Source: Azospirillum fermentarium (GTDB lineage: Bacteria > Pseudomonadota > Alphaproteobacteria > Azospirillales > Azospirillaceae). From it: a stretch of 64,000 bases of DNA. Shown here one piece after another: positions 27,923-36,515 of the stretch. The DNA lies in contig NZ_JAOQNH010000001.1 in NCBI RefSeq assembly GCF_025961205.1, positions 2,442,001 to 2,506,000 on the forward strand. Direction: 5' to 3'. The stretch's first letter is position 1; each line of letters begins with the position of its first letter. The notes under the pieces were generated by a model that saw only the letters and a program-made list of their open reading frames with translations, was not told the DNA's origin and ran no database searches. The position numbers and the translations under genes were made by a program.

Positions 27923-29095
27923 ATGCCCGACGGTCATCAGGACCTCGACACCGCCGACATCGGCGATCTTGACAGCTACGACGGCGCTCTGGGTGGTCTG
28001 ACCCGCCGGGAGTTCCTGAACTACTGCACCGGCGTTGCCGCCGCCCTGGGCCTGTCGCCGGCGCTGGGTGTCAACATCGCCAACGCGGCGGTGACGTCCC
28101 CCCGCCCCTCGGTCATCTGGCTGTCGGGCCAGGCGTGCACCGGCTGCGTGGAAACCCTTCTGCGCACCAGCCACCCCAGCCTGGAGACGCTGATTCTCGA
28201 TCAGATCTCGCTGGAATACAACGAGACGCTGAACGCCGGTTGCGGCCATCAGGCCGAGAACTGGAAGAACGCGGCCATGAAGGCCAACTGGGGCAAGTAC
28301 CTGATGGTCACCGACGGTTCGGTGCCCACCAAGGACGGCGGCGTCTACTGCAAGGTGGCCGGCAAGACCTATCTGGAAAGCGTGCAGGAATGCGCCAAGG
28401 GGGCCGCGGCCATCCTGTCCATGGGGTCGTGCTCGTCCTGGGGCGGCTGGCCGTCCACCGGCGTCAACCCCACCGGGGCCGTCGGCCTGCACGAGGTGAT
28501 CACGGACAAGCCGATCGTCACCATCCCCGGCTGCCCGCCCAACCCGTACAATTTCCTGTCCACGGTGCTGCACTTCGTCACCTTCGGCAAGCTGCCGGCG
28601 CTGGACGACAAGGGCCGCCCGAAGTTCGCCTATGGCCGTCTGATCCACGAGAACTGCGAGCGCCGCGCCCATTTCGACGCCGGCCGCTTCGCCATGGAAT
28701 TCGGCGACTACGGCCACCGCCAGGGCTATTGCCTGTACAAGCTGGGCTGCAAGGGCCCGGAAACCTACGCCAACTGTCCGTCCATCGGCTTCAACGACGT
28801 GGGCCAGGGGTCGTGGCCGGTCGGCACCGGCCATCCCTGCTTCGGCTGCACCGAAAAGGGCGTGGGCTTCACCAAGAGCATCCACGAACTGGCGGCGCTG
28901 AAGTCGGTGACCCCGCCCAACTCCTACCCCGACGTGCGCATGCAGAAGGGTGAGGGGGCCAGCACCGGGGCCGTGGCCGCGGTGGCGGGCATCGCCGGGG
29001 CCGCGGTCGGTGCCGGCGCCATCATCGCCAGCCGGCTGGGCAAGCAGGACCAAAAGAATTCCACTGGGCCTAACGACACCAACCCCGGCGCGTGA
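27923..29095 (+). CDS. hybO: [NiFe] hydrogenase 2-type small subunit
   Basis: Electron-transferring small subunit of a membrane-bound uptake hydrogenase, 390 residues. A Tat signal (TRREFLNYCTGVAAALGL) follows an acidic N-terminal extension of about 30 residues. Iron-sulfur ligands are visible: SGQACTGCVE (proximal cluster), SMGSCSSWGG, TIPGCPPNPYN, then HENCERR, GYCLYKLGCKGP, NCPS and HPCFGCTEKG for the other clusters. The C-terminus has a hydrophobic anchor (AVAAVAGIAGAAVGAGAIIAS) and polar tail. The ATG at 27923 has a G-rich ribosome site (GGGGGGAG) just before it. First gene of hybO-hybA-hybB-hybC, the E. coli Hyd-2 order. Confidence 0.93.
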   Translation: MPDGHQDLDTADIGDLDSYDGALGGLTRREFLNYCTGVAAALGLSPALGVNIANAAVTSPRPSVIWLSGQACTGCVETLLRTSHPSLETLILDQISLEYNETLNAGCGHQAENWKNAAMKANWGKYLMVTDGSVPTKDGGVYCKVAGKTYLESVQECAKGAAAILSMGSCSSWGGWPSTGVNPTGAVGLHEVITDKPIVTIPGCPPNPYNFLSTVLHFVTFGKLPALDDKGRPKFAYGRLIHENCERRAHFDAGRFAMEFGDYGHRQGYCLYKLGCKGPETYANCPSIGFNDVGQGSWPVGTGHPCFGCTEKGVGFTKSIHELAALKSVTPPNSYPDVRMQKGEGASTGAVAAVAGIAGAAVGAGAIIASRLGKQDQKNSTGPNDTNPGA

Positions 29096-29102
29096 GGCTG
29101 AC

Positions 29103-30131
29103 ATGTCCGTATCACGTCGCAATTTCCTGAAAAGGGCGGTGAAGGGCGGTGCAGCCGCGGCGGCGGCCGCCTGCACCACCGTGGCGGGCGCGCCCGAACC
29201 GGCCAACGCGCTCCAGCGCGAGCCCAAGCCGCTGGCCCCGGAAGCGGTGGGTCTGCTCTATGACAGCACGCTGTGCATCGGCTGCAAGGCCTGCATGAGT
29301 GCGTGCAAAGAGTCGAACCACATGCCGCAGGAGGTCGGGCCGGACCAGCCGTGGAACGACACCCGCCAGTGGGACACGCCGGTGGAGCTGTCGGCCAAGA
29401 CCCTGAACGTCATCAAGGTCTACACCGACGGCAACGCCACCCAGAAGGACCACGAAAAGGACGGCTTCGCCTTCCTGAAGCGGCAGTGCCTGCACTGCAC
29501 CGATCCGTCGTGCGTGTCGGTGTGCCCGGTGTCGGCGATGACCAAGGACAAGACCTCGGGCATCGTCAGCCACAACCCCGACGCCTGCATCGGCTGCCGC
29601 TATTGCGTGCTGTCCTGCCCGTTCGGGGTGCCGAAGTACGATTACAACGACGCCTTCGGCCAGATCCACAAGTGCCAGCTCTGCAAGCACAAGCTGGCGG
29701 AAAACCAGCTTCCCGGCTGCGCCGACGTGTGCCCCACGGGCGCCACCCTGTTCGGCAAAACCCCGGACCTGCTGGCCGAGGCCAAGCGCCGCACCGCGCT
29801 GAAGCCCGGCGAGTATGCCCACTATCCCCGCGGCGACATCAACGGCCACGTGGGCGGTGCCCGCGACGGCCATGAGAAGCGCGTGGAGGTGGCGTACCAG
29901 TCCCACATCTACGGCGAGCGGGAGTTGGGCGGCACCCAGTGCCTGTCGGTGTCGGCGGTGCCGTTCGACAAGCTGAACCTGCCCACCAACGTTCCCGAAT
30001 ACGGCTACCCCACCCTGTCGGAAGGCATCCAGCACACGCTGTACGCCGGCATGGTCGGGCCGGCGGCGGTGCTGGGGGGGTTGGTCTACTTCGCCCACCG
30101 CAACACCAAAGACCAACATGACCCGGATTGA
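29103..30131 (+). CDS. hybA: hydrogenase 2-type ferredoxin-like subunit HybA
   Basis: Periplasmic four-cluster iron-sulfur protein that carries electrons between HybO and the membrane subunit HybB. The 342 residues begin with a Tat signal (SRRNFLKRAVKGGAAAAAAA). Cysteine motifs appear in order: CIGCKACMSACKESN, CLHCTDPSCVSVCP, CIGCRYCVLSCPFGVP, and CQLCKHKLAENQLPGCADVCP. A C-terminal hydrophobic helix (TLYAGMVGPAAVLGGLVYFA) would anchor it. It starts 7 bases after hybO and ends 12 bases before hybB. Confidence 0.94.
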   Translation: MSVSRRNFLKRAVKGGAAAAAAACTTVAGAPEPANALQREPKPLAPEAVGLLYDSTLCIGCKACMSACKESNHMPQEVGPDQPWNDTRQWDTPVELSAKTLNVIKVYTDGNATQKDHEKDGFAFLKRQCLHCTDPSCVSVCPVSAMTKDKTSGIVSHNPDACIGCRYCVLSCPFGVPKYDYNDAFGQIHKCQLCKHKLAENQLPGCADVCPTGATLFGKTPDLLAEAKRRTALKPGEYAHYPRGDINGHVGGARDGHEKRVEVAYQSHIYGERELGGTQCLSVSAVPFDKLNLPTNVPEYGYPTLSEGIQHTLYAGMVGPAAVLGGLVYFAHRNTKDQHDPD

Positions 30132-30143
30132 GGGGGAACCGTC

Positions 30144-31325
30144 ATGACCTCGTTGGCATCCCATGACACGGCCCCGTCCGCCCACCACGATCACGCGCCC
30201 GTCGGCGGGCGCCTCATCACGGTGCCGTTTCTGATCGCGCTGGCGTTCGTCGCCATCGCGGGTTTCATTCTGGTCCAGCGTTTCGCCCACGGCATCGGTG
30301 CGGTGAGCAACCTGTCCGACGGTTATCCGTGGGGCATCTGGGTCGCCATCGACGTGGTGATCGGCTCGGCCTTCGGCTGCGCCGGCTATGTGATGGCGCT
30401 GCTGGTCTATATCCTGAACCGCGGCGAATACCACGCCATGGTGCGCCCGGCGGTGATGGCCAGCCTGTTCGGCTATGGCCTGGCCGGTGCGGCGGTGCTG
30501 GTCGATCTGGGCCGGTACTGGAATTTCTACCACATGATGATGCCGTCCTACGCCCAGCCCAATTCGGTGATGCTGGAAGTGGGGCTGTGCGTCGCGACAT
30601 ACACCATCGTCCTGATCCTGGAATTCGCCCCGGCCTTCCTGGAGCGGTTCGGGATGCATGACGCGCGCCGCAAGCTGTCGAAGATCCTGTTCTTCTTCAT
30701 CGCACTCGGCGTGCTGCTGCCCACCATGCACCAGTCGTCGCTGGGCACCATGATGGTGATCCTGGGGCACAAGCTGTCGCCGCTGTGGCAGACCCAGATG
30801 CTGCCGGTGTTCTTCCTGACCACCGCGGTTCTGATGGGCTTCGCCATCGTGGTGTGGGAATCGGTGCTGTCGGCGCTGGGCTTCCGCCGCCCGATGGAAA
30901 CGGCGGAACTGGCCCGGCTGTCGGGGCTGATGGTTTATGCCGGCCTGGCGTTCGTGGTGCTGCGGTTCGTCGATCTGGCGGTGCGCGGCCAGTTGGGCGC
31001 CATGTTCGGGGCGCACGGCACCGTGATGTTCTGGGTGGAAACCCTGCTGATGATCGGCGGCATCGCCGCCATCCTGCCGGTGGCCAGCCGCCGCCGGGGC
31101 AAGGCGCTGTTCGTGTCCTCCTCCCTGTTCCTGGCCGGCGGGATCGTCTACCGGCTGAACGTCTACATCGTCGGACTGATCCCCGCGGTCGGCCCGTGGA
31201 CCTATTTCCCGTCGCTTTCCGAAATTCTCATCACCGTCGGCATCTTCTCGCTGGAAGTGGTCCTGTACCTCGTCTTCGTGAAGAAGCTCCCCGTCATGCA
31301 CGCCGTCAGCACCAAACACGGCTGA
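30144..31325 (+). CDS. hybB: hydrogenase 2-type integral membrane subunit HybB (NrfD family)
   Basis: A 393-residue polytopic membrane protein of the NrfD/PsrC family with about ten hydrophobic helices and no haem-ligating histidine pattern. It links the hydrogenase to the quinone pool and, in E. coli, allows proton-motive coupling. Typical features: PWGIWVAIDVVIGSAFGCAGY near residue 60, NRGEYHAMVRPAVMASLFGY, and PTMHQSSLGTMMVILGHKL. Its place between hybA and hybC is the Hyd-2 order. Confidence 0.94.
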   Translation: MTSLASHDTAPSAHHDHAPVGGRLITVPFLIALAFVAIAGFILVQRFAHGIGAVSNLSDGYPWGIWVAIDVVIGSAFGCAGYVMALLVYILNRGEYHAMVRPAVMASLFGYGLAGAAVLVDLGRYWNFYHMMMPSYAQPNSVMLEVGLCVATYTIVLILEFAPAFLERFGMHDARRKLSKILFFFIALGVLLPTMHQSSLGTMMVILGHKLSPLWQTQMLPVFFLTTAVLMGFAIVVWESVLSALGFRRPMETAELARLSGLMVYAGLAFVVLRFVDLAVRGQLGAMFGAHGTVMFWVETLLMIGGIAAILPVASRRRGKALFVSSSLFLAGGIVYRLNVYIVGLIPAVGPWTYFPSLSEILITVGIFSLEVVLYLVFVKKLPVMHAVSTKHG

Positions 31326-31343
31326 CTCTAGGAGGACTTACCC

Positions 31344-33050
31344 GTGGTTCAGCGTATTGTTGTTGACCCGATCACCCGTATCGAAGGCCATCTGCGGGTC
31401 GATTGCGATGTGGACGGCGGCAAGGTGACCAAGGCCTGGGCGTCGGGCCAGATGTGGCGCGGGATTGAGCTGATCCTGCAGGGCAAGGATCCGCGCGATG
31501 CCTGGGTGTTCGCCCAGCGCATCTGCGGCGTGTGCACCACCGTGCACGCGATCACCTCCGTCCGCGCGGTGGAAAACGCGCTGAAGATGGAAGTGCCGCT
31601 GAACGCCCAGTTCATCCGCAACATCATCCAGGGCGCGCACGCGGTTCACGACCACATCGTGCACTTCTATCACCTGTCGGCCATCGACTTCGTGGACATC
31701 GTGTCGGCGCTGAAGGCCGACCCGGTGGCGACGTCGAAGCTGGCCCAGTCGCTGTCCGACTGGAAGATGAACGGTGTCGGCGATTTCGCCAACGCGCAGA
31801 AGAAACTGGCGGCTTTCGTCAACTCCGGCCAGCTCGGCATCTTCGGGTCGGGCTACTGGGGCCACCCGGCTATGAAGCTGCCGCCGGAAGTGAACCTGCT
31901 GGCGGCCACCCACTATCTCCAGGCCATCGAATTCCAGCGCCGCATGAACAAGGTGGTGGCGATCCTGGGGTCCAAGACGCCGCACATCCAGAACATGGCG
32001 GTGGGCGGTGTCGCCAACCCGATCAATTTCGACAGCCAATCCACCCTGACACTGGAAAAGCTGCACTACATCAAGGAACTGATCGACGAGGTGGGCGAGT
32101 TCGTCCAGCAGGTCTACATCCCCGACGTCTGTGCCATCGGCGCCTTCTACGCCGACTGGACCCAGATCGGGCGCGGCGTGGTCAACTACCTCGCCTGCCC
32201 CGACATGCCGGTGGACACCAAGGGCGAGAAGCTGTCGCTGCCGGGCGGCTTCATCAAGGGCGCCGATCTGGTGGGCGGCTTCAACCCGATCAAGACCTTC
32301 AACGACGCTTATTTCGAAAAGGGCGTGAAGGAAAGCGTCAAGCATTCCTGGTATCAGGGCGGCAAGGGTGCGCTGCACCCCTATGACGGCGAAACCATCC
32401 CGCAGTACACCGACTGGTCGGACGACGGGAAGTATTCGTGGATCAAGTCGCCGACCTTCTACGACAACCGTGCCCAGGTGGGGCCGCTGGCCAACGTGCT
32501 GTGCATGTTCGCCGCCGGCCACGAGCCGACGGTCCGCTGGACCACGGCGGCGCTGAACACCATCGCCATGCACCTGAAGACCCCGGTCGGCCCCGACATC
32601 CTGCATTCCACCATCGGCCGTCACGCCGCCCGTGCCGTCCGCGCCGCGGTCCTGCACGAGGAGGTGGGCAAGCAGTGGACCATGCTGATGGAGAATCTGG
32701 GCAAGGGTGATTTCACCACCTACAACAAGCCCGTGTTCCCCAAGGGTGAGATCCGCGGCTTCGGCTTCCACGAGGCGCCGCGCGGCATCCTGTCCCACTG
32801 GGTGGTCATCGAGAACGGCAAGATCAAGAACTATCAGGCCGTGGTGCCCACCACCTGGAACGCCGGTCCCCGCGACGAGGGCGAGCAGATGTCGGCCTAT
32901 GAATCGGCCCTGCTCGACACGCCGGTGGCCGATCCCGAAAAGCCGCTGGAGGTCATCCGCACGGTCCATTCCTTCGACCCGTGCCTGGCCTGTGCCGTGC
33001 ACCTGACCGACACCGAATCCCGGTCCAGCTATCAGGTGAAGGTGGTGTGA
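31344..33050 (+). CDS. hybC: [NiFe] hydrogenase 2-type large subunit
   Basis: Catalytic subunit that splits H2 at the NiFe(CN)2CO site. The 568 residues have both nickel-ligand motifs: RICGVCTTVHA near residue 58 and DPCLACAVH near the C-terminus. The latter is followed by LTDTESRSSYQVKVV, which a HybD-type protease would remove after the histidine. The start is the GTG at 31344 with AGGAGG (31329-31334) upstream; protein MVQRIVVDPITRIEGHLR is canonical. An intrinsic terminator follows, before hybD. No hyp accessory genes are in the window. Confidence 0.96.
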   Translation: MVQRIVVDPITRIEGHLRVDCDVDGGKVTKAWASGQMWRGIELILQGKDPRDAWVFAQRICGVCTTVHAITSVRAVENALKMEVPLNAQFIRNIIQGAHAVHDHIVHFYHLSAIDFVDIVSALKADPVATSKLAQSLSDWKMNGVGDFANAQKKLAAFVNSGQLGIFGSGYWGHPAMKLPPEVNLLAATHYLQAIEFQRRMNKVVAILGSKTPHIQNMAVGGVANPINFDSQSTLTLEKLHYIKELIDEVGEFVQQVYIPDVCAIGAFYADWTQIGRGVVNYLACPDMPVDTKGEKLSLPGGFIKGADLVGGFNPIKTFNDAYFEKGVKESVKHSWYQGGKGALHPYDGETIPQYTDWSDDGKYSWIKSPTFYDNRAQVGPLANVLCMFAAGHEPTVRWTTAALNTIAMHLKTPVGPDILHSTIGRHAARAVRAAVLHEEVGKQWTMLMENLGKGDFTTYNKPVFPKGEIRGFGFHEAPRGILSHWVVIENGKIKNYQAVVPTTWNAGPRDEGEQMSAYESALLDTPVADPEKPLEVIRTVHSFDPCLACAVHLTDTESRSSYQVKVV

Positions 33051-33109
33051 CCATGGCCCCCTGCCCCATCCCGTGCTGATGGGGCGGGGAATTCCGTGTA
33101 CTCTTCTCG

Positions 33110-33144
33110 GGCCCTCTTCTTCGATCGGGGAAGAGGGCCTTTTT
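33110..33144 (+). terminator. rho-independent terminator between hybC and hybD
   Basis: GGCCCTCTTC (33110-33119), 10-base loop, GAAGAGGGCC (33130-33139), then TTTTT. The stem is perfect. A second perfect hairpin lies just upstream: CCCCATC (33064-33070), 7-base loop, GATGGGG (33078-33084). Together they separate the structural genes from the maturation protease gene. Confidence 0.85.
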
Positions 33145-33180
33145 CGTCTTCGCCTTTTTTGTCTTCAGGGAGTTGGTTTC

Positions 33181-33663
33181 ATGTCCATCCTGGTCCTCGG
33201 CCTCGGCAACATCCTTCTGTCCGACGAAGGGGTCGGCGTGCGCGCGGTGGAGGCGTTTCAGGCCCAATGGACGGTGCCGGACGGTGTTGACGTGGTGGAC
33301 GGCGGCACCTGCGGCATGGACATGCTGGACATCATCGCGTCCCACCGCACGCTGATCGTGGTGGACGCGGTGAAGACCGGCGCCCCGGTGGGCACGGTGG
33401 TGAAGATCACGGGATCGGACGTGCCGGTGTTCTTCCGCGGGCGGCTGTCGCCGCACCAGCTCGGGCTGTCGGACCTGCTGGCCACCCTGACCCTGACCGA
33501 CGAGGCGCCGGGGTACGTGTCGGTGATCGGCTGCGTGCCGGCGTCCATGGAAACCTCGCTGGAGATGACGCCGGGCATCGCGGCGCGCATCCCCGCCATG
33601 GTGGATTTGCTGGTGGAGGAGCTGCGGTCGCTGGGCGTTTCCCTGGAACCCAAGGCGCCCTGA
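33181..33663 (+). CDS. hybD: hydrogenase maturation endopeptidase HybD
   Basis: Nickel-dependent protease that removes the C-terminal tail of HybC after metal insertion. The 160-residue product begins MSILVLGLGNILLSDEGVGV, the family N-terminus with the G-x-G-N and D-E metal site, then VVDGGTCGMDMLD and LSPHQLGLSDLL with the conserved histidine. The ATG at 33181 is preceded by AGGG about 10 bases upstream; the open frame from 33073 includes the terminator region. It is last in the hyb cluster, beyond the terminator, so it may be expressed by read-through or its own promoter. Confidence 0.93.
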   Translation: MSILVLGLGNILLSDEGVGVRAVEAFQAQWTVPDGVDVVDGGTCGMDMLDIIASHRTLIVVDAVKTGAPVGTVVKITGSDVPVFFRGRLSPHQLGLSDLLATLTLTDEAPGYVSVIGCVPASMETSLEMTPGIAARIPAMVDLLVEELRSLGVSLEPKAP

Positions 33664-33763
33664 GACGGGATCGCCCTTTCCAATTCCCTTGGTTTGGTTC
33701 AGAAAGGGGAGCACGCCCTGTCGGGAAGACATGGCATATGACATATATTCGGGGAGAAATACT

Positions 33764-34873
33764 ATGCGTCTTACCGCCATTTCCTTTGTCAGCGCCGCGG
33801 CGCTGCTGGCCGGTTTTGGCACGGCGCAGGCGGACATCGTGATCGGCCTGGGCACGGCGACCACCGGCCCGGTGGCGGCGCTGGGCGAACAGTCGGTGTT
33901 CGGCGCCAAGCAGGCGGTTGCGGACATCAACGCGAAGGGCGGCGTGCTGGGCCAGAAGCTGGTGCTGAAGGTCAGCGACGACGCGTGCGATCCGCGTCAG
34001 GCGGTCGCCGTCGCCAACCGGTTCGTCAGCGACAAGGTGACGGCGGTGGTTGGCCATCTGTGCTCCGGTTCCAGCATCCCGGCAGCCGACGTCTATCAGG
34101 AAGAAGGTCTGGTGATGGTCACCCCGACCGCCACCAACCCGCTGCTGACCTCCAAGAACTACCCGAACATCTTCCGCGTCTGCGGCCGTGACGACCAGCA
34201 GGGCGTGGTCGCCGGCACCTATCTGGCCGAGGCGTTCAAGGGCAAGAACATCGCCGTGCTGGACGACAAGCAGGCCTATGGCAAGGGTCTGGCCGACGTG
34301 GTGGCCCAGACGCTGGAAAAGGCCGGCGCCAAGGTCGCCTACCGCACCTCGGTCACGGCGGGCGAGCGCGACTTCTCCGCCCTCATCACCAGCCTGAAGG
34401 ACAAGGCGGTGGAGGCGGTCTATTACGGCGGCTACCATCCCGAACTGGGGCTGATCGTGCGCCAGTCGCGCGAACAGGGGCTGAACATGCAGTTCATCGC
34501 CGGCGACGGCCTGAACAACCAGGAATACTGGGCCATCACCGGTGCCGCCGGCGAAGGCACGCTGTACACCGACAGCCCGTCGGCGGCCAGCGATCCCAAG
34601 GCGCAGGCGCTGATCGCCTCCTTCAAGGCCGCCGGCCTGCCGGAGCCGGGCAACTTCGCCTTCTACAGCTACGCCGCGGTGCAGACCATCGTCCAGGGTC
34701 TGGAAAAGGCCGGCAGCGCCGACAGCCAGAAGCTGGCCGCCGCCCTGCACAAGGGCACCTATGACACCGTGGTCGGCCAAGTCGAGTTCGACGCCAAGGG
34801 CGACGTGACCAAGCCGGCCTATGTCCTGTACGTGTGGAAGAACGGCAAGCCGGAGATGGTGGCGGCGAAGTAA
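33764..34873 (+). CDS. branched-chain amino-acid-type periplasmic binding protein
   Basis: A 369-residue periplasmic substrate-binding protein of the LivJ/LivK type, with signal peptide MRLTAISFVSAAALLAGFGTAQA. The mature part starts IVIGLGTATTGPVAALGEQ, typical of the Leu/Ile/Val family, and includes DDACDPRQAVAVANRFV and TNPLLTSKNYPNIFRVCGRDDQQG. The ATG at 33764 is chosen because it starts the signal peptide and GGGGAG lies about 9 bases upstream. No livHMGF permease or ATPase genes are adjacent, so the ligand cannot be read from context; amide or amino-acid ligands are usual. Confidence 0.92.
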   Translation: MRLTAISFVSAAALLAGFGTAQADIVIGLGTATTGPVAALGEQSVFGAKQAVADINAKGGVLGQKLVLKVSDDACDPRQAVAVANRFVSDKVTAVVGHLCSGSSIPAADVYQEEGLVMVTPTATNPLLTSKNYPNIFRVCGRDDQQGVVAGTYLAEAFKGKNIAVLDDKQAYGKGLADVVAQTLEKAGAKVAYRTSVTAGERDFSALITSLKDKAVEAVYYGGYHPELGLIVRQSREQGLNMQFIAGDGLNNQEYWAITGAAGEGTLYTDSPSAASDPKAQALIASFKAAGLPEPGNFAFYSYAAVQTIVQGLEKAGSADSQKLAAALHKGTYDTVVGQVEFDAKGDVTKPAYVLYVWKNGKPEMVAAK

Positions 34874-34880
34874 TCACCCC

Positions 34881-34923
34881 AAAAAAAACGGCCCGGCGGA
34901 GCGGCTTTCGGCTGCTCCGCCGG
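34881..34923 (-). terminator. 10-bp hairpin with T8 on the minus strand
   Basis: CCGGCGGAGC (34893-34902), 11-base loop, GCTCCGCCGG (34914-34923), preceded by A8 (34881-34888), which is a T8 tract on the minus strand. It therefore terminates leftward transcription better than the binding-protein gene that ends at 34873. It may back up the tRNA-Arg terminator. Confidence 0.65.
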
Positions 34924-34997
34924 ACTGGCTTACCTCACCATACCGGCAATAAGCCTTATCAAGATGATACTACTCTGACTGCGCTACCGCCCATAGC

Positions 34998-35042
34998 GGT
35001 TGCAAAAGCAAAGGTTGCAAAAGCAAAGGTTGCAAAAGCAAA
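34998..35042. repeat. three perfect 15-bp tandem repeats
   Basis: GGTTGCAAAAGCAAA three times without gap (34998-35012, 35013-35027, 35028-35042). The A-runs supply TTTTGC tracts on the minus strand directly behind the tRNA-Arg terminator hairpin. The block is locally AT-rich in a GC-rich genome. Confidence 0.85.
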
Positions 35043-35071
35043 AGGGCCTAGCCCACATTCTGGCTAAGCCC
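35037..35071 (-). terminator. terminator of tRNA-Arg
   Basis: GGGCCTAGCC (35044-35053), 8-base loop, GGCTAAGCCC (35062-35071); nine of ten positions pair. On the minus strand it is followed by TTTTGCTTTTGC from the adjacent repeat. It begins 11 bases past the tRNA 3' end. Confidence 0.75.
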
Positions 35072-35081
35072 TTGAAATCGC

Positions 35082-35158
<77 letters not shown>

Positions 35159-35176
35159 GCGCTTCAGCGGAGCCAG

Positions 35177-35205
35177 AACCTAGGGCATGAGGCCGGCGGA
35201 TGCAA
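35177..35205 (-). promoter_or_regulatory. candidate tRNA-Arg promoter
   Basis: On the minus strand TTGCAT (35205-35200), a 17-base spacer, and TAGGTT (35182-35177). That is 4 of 6 and 3 of 6 matches to sigma-70 elements with ideal spacing; transcription would begin roughly 10-12 bases before the tRNA. Confidence 0.4.
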
Positions 35206-35209
35206 ACAC

Positions 35210-35243
35210 TTTTTTCACCCTCAAACCCCCTCGGGTGAAAAAA
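35210..35243. repeat. 11-bp perfect inverted repeat
   Basis: TTTTTTCACCC (35210-35220), 12-base spacer, GGGTGAAAAAA (35233-35243). It lies just upstream of the tRNA-Arg promoter and 135 bases before the LysR gene. The T-run precedes and the A-run follows the stem, the reverse of an intrinsic terminator, so an operator or UP-like element is more likely. Confidence 0.55.
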
Positions 35244-35377
35244 TCTCATTCGAGGTTGAGAATTACCCGTTTGCCGGCCCGGCCCCCCGTGGGGTCTCAT
35301 CATCCCATGGCGCAACGGGGATGGAAACGGCACCATGGGCACCCGCGTGGACACCAGTGATTCCGGGATGACCGCCG

Positions 35378-36286
35378 ATGGCGTACCGCTTGCCGCCCCT
35401 GTCCACCCTGCGGGTGTTCGAAGCCGCCGGGCGCCTGCTCAGCTTCAAGGCCGCTGCCGAGGAGCTGGGCATCACCCCCAGCGCCGTCAGCCACTCCATC
35501 CAGACGCTGGAGGATTGGCTGGGCGTGCCGGTGTTCGTCCGCACCAACCGCAGCCTGAGCCTCAGCCCGGCGGGCGTGGCCTATCTGCCCCGTGTGCGCG
35601 ACGCGCTGGTGGCGCTGTCGGAAGCCACGGCGGCGGTGCCGGGGCGGTTGGGCGGCGATCCGCTGCGCATCAGCGTGGCGCCCACCTTCGCGCTGCGCTG
35701 GCTGCTGCCCCGCCTGCCCGCTTTTCAACAGGCGAACCCGGAGGTCACGGTGTCCATCGACACCGACCAGCGGGTGGTGGAATTCCCCCGCGATGGCTTC
35801 GACCTTGCCATCCGCATGGGCCGTGGGGGGTGGGCGTCGGTGCGGGCGGAACGGCTGGTCACCGAACGGCTGATCCCCGTCTGCACCCCGGCGCTGGCCG
35901 CCCGCCTCCGCACGCCCGCCGATCTGCGCTCCGTCCCCCTGCTGCACGTGGTCAGCGTGCGGGAGGACTGGCGGGCCTGGGCGGCGGCGCGCGGGGTGGA
36001 TGCGCTGGACCTGCGGCGGGGGCTGCGGTTCGACACCGTGCATCTGGCCCTTGATGCCGCCCTGCAAGGGCTGGGGGTCGCCATCGGTCACAAGCCCCTG
36101 ACCGATGGCACTCTGGCCGGCGCCGACCGGGCGGACGGCGGGCTGGTGGAGGTGCTGGGACCGCCGGTCGCCAGCGAAAGCGCCTATTGGCTCGTTACCG
36201 GAAACCGGGGACCGCTGCGGCCCGAGGCCGCCCGGTTCCGCGACTGGCTCTTTGACCAACTGGCCGCCGACCGGCCCGCATCCTGA
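35378..36286 (+). CDS. LysR-family transcriptional regulator (GcvA-like)
   Basis: A 302-residue LysR regulator. The N-terminal winged helix-turn-helix is [45 protein letters not shown], the close relative of GcvA/AmpR regulators, followed by the effector-binding domain ([33 protein letters not shown]). LysR genes usually regulate a neighbour; the closest candidates are the downstream 59-residue ORF and enoyl-CoA hydratase. No target is proven. Confidence 0.93.
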   Translation: MAYRLPPLSTLRVFEAAGRLLSFKAAAEELGITPSAVSHSIQTLEDWLGVPVFVRTNRSLSLSPAGVAYLPRVRDALVALSEATAAVPGRLGGDPLRISVAPTFALRWLLPRLPAFQQANPEVTVSIDTDQRVVEFPRDGFDLAIRMGRGGWASVRAERLVTERLIPVCTPALAARLRTPADLRSVPLLHVVSVREDWRAWAAARGVDALDLRRGLRFDTVHLALDAALQGLGVAIGHKPLTDGTLAGADRADGGLVEVLGPPVASESAYWLVTGNRGPLRPEAARFRDWLFDQLAADRPAS

Positions 36287-36335
36287 ACGGCGGGCCGCAA
36301 CGGCCCCCTTTGCCCGTTCACGATGGAGGATACCC

Positions 36336-36515
36336 ATGCGTGGCCTGCCCTCGCTGCTCTATGCCGAACAGATGGCGGACGCCCGCCGCCGGCGCGCCGA
36401 TGCCGTCGCCGTTCTGGTCCGCCGGCTGCTGTTCTGGCGCCCCGCCGCCGCCCGCACCTGTCCCGCGGCCAACGCCAACCGCCGGCCCGGCGGCGGGCGG
36501 GGGGTGACGGCATGA
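36336..36515 (+). CDS. small basic protein coupled to enoyl-CoA hydratase
   Basis: A 59-residue ORF ([19 protein letters not shown]...). GGAGGA (36325-36330) is 5 bases before the ATG and the stop overlaps the next gene's start as ATGA, both good signs of translation. The product has an amphipathic, arginine-rich segment ([19 protein letters not shown]) and a disordered Pro/Arg/Gly tail. I do not recognise a family. It may be a small functional protein, or a leader ORF that couples translation of the hydratase. Confidence 0.55.
   Translation: MRGLPSLLYAEQMADARRRRADAVAVLVRRLLFWRPAAARTCPAANANRRPGGGRGVTA

Noticed and set aside
34881..34923. terminator of the binding-protein gene
   Set aside because: The poly-A is upstream of the stem on that strand; T8 follows it only on the minus strand, so it is assigned to leftward transcription.
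34998..35042. CRISPR-like array
   Set aside because: The 15-bp units are directly adjacent with no spacers and no cas genes are near.
34834..35067. 77-codon open frame over the 15-bp repeats
   Set aside because: Repeats translate to VAKAKVAKAK-like sequence only because of the repeat; overlaps two terminators.
35210..35243. intrinsic terminator
   Set aside because: T-run lies before and A-run after the stem on both strands, opposite to terminator design; kept only as an inverted repeat.
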